Shown: positions 1 to 6,149 of the stretch, in pieces
How positions within the stretch are numbered: position 1 is the first letter of the stretch
Layout: every line of letters starts with the position of its first letter
Assembly (NCBI GenBank): GCA_903894655.1
Contig: CAITQY010000237.1
Coordinates: forward strand, 1-9,046
Direction of reading: 5' to 3'
Length of the DNA: 9,046 bases
From: an uncultured Gemmatimonadota bacterium
GTDB taxonomy: Bacteria > Gemmatimonadota > Gemmatimonadetes > Gemmatimonadales > Gemmatimonadaceae
Notes under the pieces: generated by a model
The model's database searches: none
The model's input: the letters and a program-made list of their open reading frames with translations, nothing else
Told to the model about the DNA's origin: nothing
Program-made: the position numbers and the translations under genes

Positions 1-734
1 CGGTCGGCGCGCAGGTCTTCGTCGCGGAAGCAACGGGCGATCTGGAAGTAGCGGTCGAAGCCACAGCACATGAACAGCTGCTTGTAGATCTGCGGCGACT
101 GGGGCAGCGCATAGAACTCGCCCGGATGCACGCGGCTCGGCACGAGGTAATCGCGTGCACCTTCCGGCGTCGGCTTCGTGAGGATGGGCGTCTCGAGCTC
201 AAGGTATCCCCGATCGCTGAGAAACCGGCGCGACAGCTGCAACAGGCGATGGCGCAGCACCAGATTCTCCTGCAATTCCGGCCGGCGCAAGTCGAGGTAG
301 CGATGGCGCAAGCGAAGCTCTTCGGCCGCCATCTTTTCGCCTCGTCCGCGGGCCACCGGCAGCGCGGGCGTTACTGCGGGGCCAACGACACGCAGCGACG
401 TGACGCGCACTTCGATCGAGCCGGTGAGCATATCGGGATTCTGTCTCTCCGGTTCGCGGGCGACGACTACCCCTTCGCACAACACGACCGACTCGACACC
501 CACCGCCGCGGCGATGCGCAACGTCTCGGCATCGCTCCACGTCGGACCGAAGGCCAACTGCACCAGGCCAGTACGATCGCGCAGATCGATGAACACGAGG
601 CCGCCCAAATCGCGACTCCGATGCACCCATCCGCCGAGGCGGACGGTGCGTTCGACATCCTGTGAGCGCAGGAGGCCACAGGTGTCGGTACGGAGGGATG
701 TGGCGAGCACGGACTGTTCTGGCAAAGACGACAT
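1..734 (-). CDS. aspS: Aspartyl-tRNA synthetase, N-terminal part (cut by the window edge)
   Basis: Class II synthetase that charges tRNA(Asp) with aspartate in the cytoplasm. Reading the minus strand from the ATG at 734 gives 244 complete codons with no stop, running off base 1. Residues about 18-115 form the OB-fold anticodon-binding domain (GGWVHRSRD at 34-42, FIDLRDR at 48-54). LRHRYLDLRR (142-151) opens the catalytic module. Next come the motif 1 region, with LELETPILTKPTPEGARDY at about 178-196, then LPQSPQIYKQL (210-220) and the motif 2 start FRDEDLRAD (236-244). Bacterial AspRS is about 590 residues, so more than half, including motif 3, lies outside. The ATG at 734 was chosen because the conserved N-terminus (RTDTCG) begins about 15 residues later and a GGAG sits 11 nt upstream. 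The family call is firm; the exact start is less certain. Confidence 0.95.
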   Translation of the reverse strand, partial: MSSLPEQSVLATSLRTDTCGLLRSQDVERTVRLGGWVHRSRDLGGLVFIDLRDRTGLVQLAFGPTWSDAETLRIAAAVGVESVVLCEGVVVAREPERQNPDMLTGSIEVRVTSLRVVGPAVTPALPVARGRGEKMAAEELRLRHRYLDLRRPELQENLVLRHRLLQLSRRFLSDRGYLELETPILTKPTPEGARDYLVPSRVHPGEFYALPQSPQIYKQLFMCCGFDRYFQIARCFRDEDLRAD

Positions 735-745
735 TACTCGCGACG

Positions 746-749
746 CTCC
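746..749 (-). promoter_or_regulatory. Candidate ribosome binding site for aspS
   Basis: On the minus strand GGAG lies 11 nt before the ATG at 734. The match is short and the spacing a little long, but no better start and site pair precedes the conserved AspRS N-terminus. It supports the chosen start only weakly. Confidence 0.35.
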
Positions 750-753
750 GAAC

Positions 754-791
754 GGGACGAATCAGGGACGAATCAGGGACGAATCAGGGAC
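754..791. repeat. 11-bp tandem repeat, 3.5 copies, upstream of aspS
   Basis: The plus strand carries GGGACGAATCA three times head to tail without a mismatch (754-764, 765-775, 776-786), followed by a partial fourth copy GGGAC (787-791). The array starts 20 bp upstream of the aspS ATG, in the divergent region between aspS and the rightward unit, probably in the aspS leader or promoter. The 11-bp unit is close to one helical turn, so repeated sites would face the same side of the DNA. It could be an operator array, an RNA-level element of the leader, or a simple tandem duplication. The sequence alone does not decide between these. Confidence 0.8.
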
Positions 792-875
792 CTGCACGGG
801 CCGATGAGTGGCCGCAAACGACGAAAGTTAAACGATTTACGTCCAACTCGGTAGCGATTCCGCAGGGCGATTCGC

Positions 876-905
876 TTGACCCGCCACGGCGAGGGCCGTT
901 ACTGT
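876..905 (+). promoter_or_regulatory. Candidate sigma70-type promoter for the rightward unit
   Basis: TTGACC at 876-881 matches five of six -35 consensus bases. After an 18-bp spacer, TACTGT at 900-905 keeps the three most conserved -10 positions (T, A and final T). A start site six bases beyond the -10 would fall on or beside the ATG at 911, implying a leaderless or nearly leaderless transcript. No usable Shine-Dalgarno lies before 911; the nearest purine run, GAGGG at 891-895, is too far away. The call is from pattern only. Confidence 0.45.
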
Positions 906-910
906 CCCCT

Positions 911-1810
911 ATGTGTCGTATGCTCCTCTACGGGGTGGCCGCGTTTTGCTGGGCCCGCGGGCTCGCCGCGCAGCCAGTCCCCGCGCGCGAACTTTGGGAA
1001 TTTCCACTCGGTGCCGTTCTCGAGCCTGCCGCCCTCGCGGCGGAGCCCGGCGCCGGTCTGTGGAATCCGGCCGCGTCGTCGCTCCGACCGGGTGAACGCA
1101 TCCGGCTCGGCGTGGCCTCGTTGACGACCGGCGCACAGCAAGGCGTGGATGGGCAATTGCTCTCGGCGTCGTTCCGGCGCGCGTCCGGCACGACCCTCGG
1201 GCTCTCCGTTGCCCGAACCTCGGTTGCTGGCTTGGTGCGCACCGACAGTGATCCCCAGAGCGTTGGGGAGATCAGCTATGCCAGCACACTGGTCAGTGCT
1301 ACCGCCGCGAAGACTCTAGTTCCGCATGTCACCGCCGGCTTGGCTGTTCGCTGGCGCGAAGGGCGCGCGGATCAGGAGACGAACACGGCCATCGCGGCCG
1401 ATCTTGGGGTGGTCGTGCATGATCTGCCGTGGCAGAACGCACGCCTCGCCGTATCCAGCTTCCTCTGGCGGCCGGGGCGCGAGGTTGATGATCGGCCCGC
1501 GTTCGTGGCGGCGGTGGATGCCCGTGTGATCGGTGCATCGGCAACACGCGAGCTTCGGTTGGGCCTGAGCCAGAACAACGTCAACCGGGGCGCGACTGAG
1601 CGCGGGACGTTCCTGTCGGGTCGCCTCGATCGACTGGAGGCCCGCGCGGCGATTGTGCGCGGATCAGCCGGCGGCGGCACCGTGACGCGTATCCGATCGG
1701 GGCTGGCCGTGTACTATGCGAGGTATGTGGTTGGCGTGGCTCGCGAGGAAGGCATCGCCGGGCTCGGACCCGTTTATCAGTTCACGCTCAGTTCGATCCT
1801 CAGGGAATGA
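911..1810 (+). CDS. Exported protein, probable outer-membrane beta-barrel, function unknown
   Basis: A 299-residue protein that I cannot assign to a named gene. The N-terminus looks like a signal peptide: MCRMLLYGVAAF, a short hydrophobic core, then ARGLAAQ with a plausible cleavage site near residues 20-21. The mature part has AEPGAGLWNPAASSL (about 44-58), resembling the 'G-x-x-N-P-A' opening of PorV/FadL-like barrel proteins. After it come many alternating hydrophobic and polar stretches ending in glycine- and arginine-rich turns, and a YQFTLSS strand close to the C-terminus. No cysteine-rich or catalytic motif is seen. The reading frame stays open back to 662, but the signal peptide places the start at the ATG at 911 or, less likely, 920. 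The stop overlaps the rlmN start (ATGA at 1807-1810), so the two are probably cotranscribed. Outer-membrane location is inferred from composition and strand pattern, not from a family match. Confidence 0.7.
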   Translation: MCRMLLYGVAAFCWARGLAAQPVPARELWEFPLGAVLEPAALAAEPGAGLWNPAASSLRPGERIRLGVASLTTGAQQGVDGQLLSASFRRASGTTLGLSVARTSVAGLVRTDSDPQSVGEISYASTLVSATAAKTLVPHVTAGLAVRWREGRADQETNTAIAADLGVVVHDLPWQNARLAVSSFLWRPGREVDDRPAFVAAVDARVIGASATRELRLGLSQNNVNRGATERGTFLSGRLDRLEARAAIVRGSAGGGTVTRIRSGLAVYYARYVVGVAREEGIAGLGPVYQFTLSSILRE

Positions 1811-2901
1811 TGCCAGAAACGCGTACGACCGAAAACCTCCTCGACCTCGCGCCGGACGCCGCCTTGTCACGACTTTTATCATGGCTGCGCGATCGTGGTG
1901 AACCGTCGTATCGCGCCGCGCAGATTTTTGCGCGCCTCTGGCAGCGTCCAGTCCGGTCATTCGACGATATCACGGAGTTGCCCAAGGCGCTCCGTGAGGC
2001 GCTCGCGCAGTCCTTCGCGCTCCCCCAGTTGGAACTCGCCACACGTCAGACATCGACCGACGGCACCGAGAAGTTTTTGTTCAAAATGGCCGACGGTCAG
2101 CTTATCGAAACCGTGTCCATCCCCGACGGCGACCGGATCACGTTCTGCATCTCGTCCCAAGCGGGATGCGCGCTGCAGTGCGCGTTTTGCGCGACCGGCG
2201 CCATGGGATTCCAGCGCAACCTGCAACCGTCGGAAATCGCTGGGCAGGTGCGGGAACTTCGCCTGCTCTCGCCGCCGATCATTCCCACGAACATCGTCTT
2301 CATGGGCATGGGGGAACCGATGATGAATTGGCAGGCGGTCGATCCCACGCTTTCACTGCTCAACGACCCCCGCGCTCTGGGCATCGGCGCGCGTCACATC
2401 ACGATCTCAACCGTCGGCGTGCTGCCGGGGATCGTGGCGCTCTCCGAACGTCCCGAGCAGTTTCGCCTGGCGATCTCGATCCATGCACCCAGCGACGAGT
2501 TGCGCCAATCGCTGATGCCGGTCAACACGAAGTATCCGCTGGCCGACGTGATCGCGGCGGCCGCGACGTTCGATCGCCGTGTGACGTTCGAATATGTCAT
2601 GCTGGGCGGCGTGAACGATCAGCCGTCGCACGCGGCGCTGCTGGCGCAACTGGCTCGCGAGTGCCGCGCCTTCGTGAATTTGATTCCGCTCCATCCCGGC
2701 GGCACTATGGGCTTTGTCCCGTCATCGGCCTCTGCCATCGCCTCGTTTACCCGGGCGCTGCGGGCGCGTGGTGTGGAAACGGCGGTTCGTCGCAGCCGTG
2801 GGCTCGATATCGCGGCGGCCTGCGGTCAGCTACGGACGGAGCGTCTCGGTCGACGGCTTCCAGTCGCGGCCCACGAAGATGGTGAGATCCACGTAGCGTA
2901 G
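1807..2901 (+). CDS. rlmN: Dual-specificity 23S rRNA/tRNA (adenine-C2)-methyltransferase RlmN
   Basis: Radical-SAM enzyme that methylates C2 of A2503 in 23S rRNA and A37 in some tRNAs, using a methyl-cysteine intermediate. The 364-residue product is of normal length. It has the N-terminal accessory domain (about 10-95), the cluster motif CALQCAFC with Cys121, Cys125 and Cys128, the SAM-binding GMGEP at 167-171, and both mechanistic cysteines: Cys114 (FCISSQAGC) and Cys339 in AAACGQL. These correspond to E. coli Cys118 and Cys355. The start ATG at 1807 overlaps the upstream stop as ATGA; a second ATG follows at 1810. AGGGA directly before the start is too close to be an ideal ribosome site, so coupled translation is likely. 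The 25 residues after Cys339 are poorly conserved in the family, and nearly all of that tail is encoded opposite the end of the LytR_C gene. Cfr (C8 methylation) is the alternative, but context and length favour RlmN. Confidence 0.96.
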   Translation: MMPETRTTENLLDLAPDAALSRLLSWLRDRGEPSYRAAQIFARLWQRPVRSFDDITELPKALREALAQSFALPQLELATRQTSTDGTEKFLFKMADGQLIETVSIPDGDRITFCISSQAGCALQCAFCATGAMGFQRNLQPSEIAGQVRELRLLSPPIIPTNIVFMGMGEPMMNWQAVDPTLSLLNDPRALGIGARHITISTVGVLPGIVALSERPEQFRLAISIHAPSDELRQSLMPVNTKYPLADVIAAAATFDRRVTFEYVMLGGVNDQPSHAALLAQLARECRAFVNLIPLHPGGTMGFVPSSASAIASFTRALRARGVETAVRRSRGLDIAAACGQLRTERLGRRLPVAAHEDGEIHVA

Positions 2902-3333
2902 CGAATCGGGACGCGCCTCGATCTCGCCCGTCCCAACGGCGCGCTGCAATCGTTCAGCCCAGTCCCGATGGCCCGTGTGCGAAACGATCAACGTGGCGCT
3001 GCGCGGCGCACCCCGTTCGGTATCGTACTCAACCACATCGAATCCGCGATCGCGGAGTTCGATGGTGGCGCGACGCGCGTAGCCGCGCGTCCCCGACGCA
3101 TTGAGCACGCGCACAAGGACGCGGCTGTTCTCCGGTGCACGGCCCGACGAATCATCGAGCGCGGCCATCGTCCCGGTCGTGGACTCGACGGCCGGCGTGT
3201 TGCGCCTCCCCCACCAGGCGGCGCCAGCCCCGAGCACCACCATGGTCAGTAAGGCAACGATGAGCCATCCGCGCCGCTGACGCCGCGGCGCCTCGTGCGA
3301 CGGCATCGATGGCCACCCCGGCGTCGTGCTCAT
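2830..3333 (-). CDS. Membrane-anchored LytR_C-domain protein
   Basis: A 167-residue protein. Residues 1-22 are basic and proline-rich (RRQRRGW). One membrane segment follows at about 23-41 (LIVALLTMVVLGAGAAWW), then a low-complexity linker (about 43-70), then a LytR_C-type domain at about 71-156. That domain opens with VLVRVLNASGTRGYARRA, typical of the family, and closes with VDLTIFVGRDW. LytR_C domains are usually found at the C-terminus of LytR-CpsA-Psr cell-wall ligases; here the domain stands alone on an N-terminal anchor, presumably facing the periplasm. Its biochemical role is not known to me. The start ATG (3333) overlaps the stop of the YqeK-like gene as ATGA. The last 23 codons and stop overlap the 3' end of rlmN on the other strand. 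The domain call is fairly sure; no function is claimed. Confidence 0.82.
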   Translation of the reverse strand: MSTTPGWPSMPSHEAPRRQRRGWLIVALLTMVVLGAGAAWWGRRNTPAVESTTGTMAALDDSSGRAPENSRVLVRVLNASGTRGYARRATIELRDRGFDVVEYDTERGAPRSATLIVSHTGHRDWAERLQRAVGTGEIEARPDSLRYVDLTIFVGRDWKPSTETLRP

Positions 3334-3902
3334 CGCACCTGATCCCAGAGCGCCACCGTCTCAGGCGCGAGACCCTTCCCCTCGCGAATGGCCCATTCGA
3401 GGCGCATGCGCACCACTTGACGAAAGACCTGATCGAAGGCCTTCGGGACGCAGTTGGCGAGAAATGCGCGATCGGCCTGCATGAACGAGCGTCCCGGTTC
3501 GAGAAAATCCGCCATGTACAGGGCACGACCCACTTGAGACCAGTTCGCCTGACCAACGGTGTGCCACCGAATGGCGTCGAGCACGTCCTGACGCGACTCG
3601 CCTTCGGCGGTCAGCCGGATCGCCGCCGCTGGGCCATGCAGCATGCCGAACGGTCGCGCGTGATCACCCGTGTCAGCGCGCAAGGTGACTTCGTCGGCGT
3701 CACGCAACGCATCGTGCCAAGCGCCGGCATCCACCCAGGCCTGCACCTCGAGGGGCGGGAGCGCGAGCGCCTGCGCCCAGGCGCGCAACAAGTCCACGAC
3801 GCGCGCGATGTGGGCGCGCCGCTTGTCCGTCACCATCGACCATGCCGGTAGCTCGATCCGCGGCGGGGTGCGGAGTGGATGCGGAGCCACAAGGTTCGTC
3901 AA
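3330..3902 (-). CDS. YqeK-like HD-domain phosphohydrolase
   Basis: A 190-residue HD-superfamily protein resembling YqeK, the symmetrical Ap4A hydrolase that yields ADP. The metal-site residues occur in the expected order: His31 (RRAHIARV), His63-Asp64 (AGAWHDAL), His89 (MLHGPAAA), His114 (DAIRWHTVG) and Asp132 (ALYMADFLEPGR). The DAIRWHT and YMADFLEP blocks are close to the DAIRYHT and YVADYIEP of Bacillus YqeK. The start chosen is TTG at 3902, which overlaps the trpA stop as TTGA, like the ATGA junctions elsewhere in this operon. A GTG four codons later (3890) or the ATG at codon 23 are alternatives; all keep the HD core intact. Downstream it overlaps the LytR_C gene. In many bacteria yqeK lies beside rsfS and a lytR-type gene; rsfS is not at this spot. 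Substrate is inferred from the family. Confidence 0.83.
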   Translation of the reverse strand: MTNLVAPHPLRTPPRIELPAWSMVTDKRRAHIARVVDLLRAWAQALALPPLEVQAWVDAGAWHDALRDADEVTLRADTGDHARPFGMLHGPAAAIRLTAEGESRQDVLDAIRWHTVGQANWSQVGRALYMADFLEPGRSFMQADRAFLANCVPKAFDQVFRQVVRMRLEWAIREGKGLAPETVALWDQVR

Positions 3903-4720
3903 ATTTCGTCGATGGCCGCACGGAGCGCGGCCGTGAGTTCGATGGCCTCTTGCACGGAGCGGCCGGCGGCGCGTACCAGCGCGCTGCCGACGATGACCCC
4001 ATCACCCAACAGCGCCGCCGCCTTGGCCTGCTCCGGGGTCGAGATGCCGAAGCCAATGCAGATCGGCAGCGACGTCGACGCGCGCAGCCGTGCAACCGTG
4101 TCCGGCAGATCGTCGGGAAGCGACGCCCGTTCTCCGGTCACACCGAGTCGGCTGATCAGATACACGAATCCGCCACCGTGACGGGCGATCTCCGCCATCC
4201 GCGGGGCCGGCGTCGTCGGGGCGACCAAGCGTACGAAGTCGAGACCGCTGGCGCCGAACCACTCCTCGCGCGCCGGATCGGCTCCGACCGGCAGGTCAGT
4301 AACCAGAACGCCATCGACACCGGCCGCGCGCGCGCGCGCCAGCACGTCAGGGCCACCGGCGATGATCGGATTGAGGTAGCTGAAGAGCACGATCGGGACG
4401 TCGAGCGCGGCTGCGCGCACCAGGTGCAGCGTGCGCTCCAAGTTCATGCCGTGGTCGAGCGCCGTTTGCGAACTCTGTTGAATGACGGGTCCGTCGGCCA
4501 TGGGATCGGAAAACGGCACGCCGATCTCGATCACGTCGGCGCCGGCGGCGGCGATGCCACGGAGCAGCGCCACGCCCTGCTCGGGATCGGGATGCCCCGC
4601 CGTCACATAGCAGACGAGCGCTCGACGACCCTCAGCGGCCAGCGCAGAAAATCGCGCCGACAGCCGAGACGTCGACGGGGCAGACACGTCAGGCGAAGTA
4701 GTCACTGATGTTGATGCCAT
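3899..4720 (-). CDS. trpA: Tryptophan synthase alpha subunit
   Basis: Cleaves indole-3-glycerol phosphate to indole and glyceraldehyde-3-phosphate; indole is then channelled to TrpB. The 273-residue product is a complete TIM barrel. The two catalytic acids are present: Glu65 and Asp76 in EIGVPFSDPMADGP (65-78), equivalent to Glu49 and Asp60 of the enteric enzyme. Loop 6 (YLISRLGVTGE) and the phosphate-binding GFGISTPEQ are also intact. The ATG at 4720 has GAGGA 11 nt upstream and overlaps the 3' end of the HD-GYP gene by 32 nt. The conserved core begins only at about residue 19, so GTG starts at 4705 or 4687 are possible. Its partner trpB lies in the same operon but two genes upstream, which is unusual because the two are normally adjacent. 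Confidence 0.97.
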   Translation of the reverse strand: MASTSVTTSPDVSAPSTSRLSARFSALAAEGRRALVCYVTAGHPDPEQGVALLRGIAAAGADVIEIGVPFSDPMADGPVIQQSSQTALDHGMNLERTLHLVRAAALDVPIVLFSYLNPIIAGGPDVLARARAAGVDGVLVTDLPVGADPAREEWFGASGLDFVRLVAPTTPAPRMAEIARHGGGFVYLISRLGVTGERASLPDDLPDTVARLRASTSLPICIGFGISTPEQAKAAALLGDGVIVGSALVRAAGRSVQEAIELTAALRAAIDEI

Positions 4721-6149
4721 ATCGTTGTGGGTCCTCGGTCCGGATGATGGTGTACTGAAATTGGCCAGACGCGTCGCATACTGTCAGGTCGTACAGATGC
4801 CGATCCTCCACGCGATTGCCTTGGGCGTCGGTGATCATGCGCACCAGCGGACGTGACAGGGCGGTCGGCTCGGGGTTAGCTGCGACCACCATCGCCAACG
4901 CGAAGGAGTCGAGGACGACGAGCGTGCCGACCGGATAGATGCCCGTCAAGTTGATGAACGCCTTCACGACCACAGGGTCGAGTCCGAGGCGCGTGTTGTC
5001 ACGCATCCCCCGCAGCACGTCCGCCGGCGTCCATGGCGCGTCCTGATACACCCGTGTCGTGGTCGCCGCATCGAATCCGTCCGCCACCGCGATAATCTTG
5101 CTGTACAAGCTCAGGCGTCGCGACCGATATGGCGTGGGGTAGCCCGTGAGGTCGATGCGCATGTGATGCTCATAGGCCGTCGTCATGGCGCGCCAAGGCC
5201 GCGCAGACCCAGTCGGCATGGCGAACATCATGAGCACGCCCTGCCACGTGTGCGTCTGCAGGAGCGCCCGCTCGTCGACATCGAGCATGCCGTATTTGTT
5301 GAGCAGGTCGAGCGGCACGCGTGATTTGCCGATGTCGTGCAACAGGGCCGCCAGACCGAGGTCCAGCAACTGGAGCTTGGTCAGTCCGAGCCGCCGTCCG
5401 AGCGCCACGGAGAGGATACTCACGTTCACGCTGTGCACAAACGTGTACTCGTCGAACTCGCGTAGCGTGGTCAAGCCGAGCAACGAGGCAGAATCGGTGA
5501 GGATGGCGTCGACGAGTCCCTGCACCGCGCGCTTGACCCGCTTCAGGCCGGCGCTCCGCCCGAGCCGCGCCGACGTCATCACCTCGCGGGTCACGTCGAG
5601 CGACCGCACATACGTCTGACGGGCACGCTCCTTCGCGTCCAAATCCGCCTCAGGCTGATCGGATTCGTCGACGGGCGCATAGAACTCGAAGCACATGACG
5701 TCAGCCTGCTCGACGCGCGCCGACAGCTGCGCGAGTCGCTCCTCTTCGGGATATTCGAGCGGCGGCGACTGCAGGAACGCGATCAGCACGACCCAAGCGC
5801 GCGGGGTCGTCGGAGCAATGACCGACAGACCGCCGAGCCCCGCTTCGCGGAGCAACCCGAGTACGTACGCCACCGCCGCATAATTGTCGAGCGTGAGCCG
5901 CAGTCGCGTTTCATTCACAAACAGGTAGTCGCCGATGCGTCGCAAGCGACACAGTCCGTCGGCCAGCCCAACACGTTCCGCCGCATTCCCCAACTCGACG
6001 ATCGCCTTCTGCACCGCACTGTTTTCGATCGGATACAGTCGCACCGCGCGGATCGCCCCATGCAGCGCGACCACGAATGCGCGCGCCGTCGGCTGCGCCA
6101 GCGGATCACCCGACGGATCGCTGCCGGTGATCGCGATCGGGGAACTCAT
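4689..6149 (-). CDS. HD-GYP-type phosphohydrolase-like protein with a variant GYP motif
   Basis: A 486-residue soluble protein without signal peptide or membrane segment. The N-terminal domain (about 20-130) carries IRAVRLYPIENSAV and resembles the N-terminus of the neighbouring HEAT protein. A charged linker (about 155-185) leads to an HD-GYP domain (about 205-410): His239 (YTFVHSVNVS), His271-Asp272 with Lys275 (HDIGKS), His300 (LLQTHTWQG), His328-His329, Asp333 and GYP336-338, then Asp357 (AVADGFDA). The family motif HHExxDGxGYP reads HHMRIDLTGYP here, so the Glu and the Gly after Asp are replaced, while all expected metal-ligand positions remain. HD-GYP proteins hydrolyse cyclic di-GMP or related dinucleotides; activity here is uncertain. 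A C-terminal extension of about 75 residues (411-486) is unassigned. The start overlaps the HEAT gene stop as ATGA; the end overlaps trpA by 32 nt. Confidence 0.88.
   Translation of the reverse strand: MSSPIAITGSDPSGDPLAQPTARAFVVALHGAIRAVRLYPIENSAVQKAIVELGNAAERVGLADGLCRLRRIGDYLFVNETRLRLTLDNYAAVAYVLGLLREAGLGGLSVIAPTTPRAWVVLIAFLQSPPLEYPEEERLAQLSARVEQADVMCFEFYAPVDESDQPEADLDAKERARQTYVRSLDVTREVMTSARLGRSAGLKRVKRAVQGLVDAILTDSASLLGLTTLREFDEYTFVHSVNVSILSVALGRRLGLTKLQLLDLGLAALLHDIGKSRVPLDLLNKYGMLDVDERALLQTHTWQGVLMMFAMPTGSARPWRAMTTAYEHHMRIDLTGYPTPYRSRRLSLYSKIIAVADGFDAATTTRVYQDAPWTPADVLRGMRDNTRLGLDPVVVKAFINLTGIYPVGTLVVLDSFALAMVVAANPEPTALSRPLVRMITDAQGNRVEDRHLYDLTVCDASGQFQYTIIRTEDPQRYGINISDYFA
4732..4736 (-). 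promoter_or_regulatory. Candidate ribosome binding site for trpA
   Basis: On the minus strand GAGGA ends 11 nt before the ATG at 4720, inside the coding region of the HD-GYP-type gene. It is the best purine-rich site near the possible trpA starts and favours the ATG at 4720 over the GTG codons at 4705 and 4687. Unlike the other junctions of the operon, this one does not rely on a 4-nt overlap, so trpA may be initiated partly on its own. Confidence 0.4.

Noticed and set aside
126..807. Open frames of 179 and 135 codons on the plus strand
   Set aside because: They run antisense to aspS, whose conserved motifs on the minus strand are clear. The second only continues into the 11-bp repeat.
662..910. 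N-terminal extension of the exported protein from 662
   Set aside because: It would pass through the 11-bp repeat and place a signal peptide 80 residues inside the protein. The hydrophobic leader after 911 shows the true start.
2902..2960. Possible terminator after rlmN
   Set aside because: No GC-rich hairpin followed by a T run is seen on either strand; the region is coding for the LytR_C protein.
4325..4337. Alternating CG run, possible Z-DNA or slippage site
   Set aside because: It encodes an Ala-Arg-Ala-Arg stretch in a normal trpA helix. Short CG runs are expected at this GC content.
3842..4708. 288-codon open frame on the plus strand
   Set aside because: It lies entirely opposite trpA and the end of the YqeK-like gene. 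Its product is Arg/Gly-rich low-complexity sequence typical of antisense frames in GC-rich DNA, and trpA is unmistakable.
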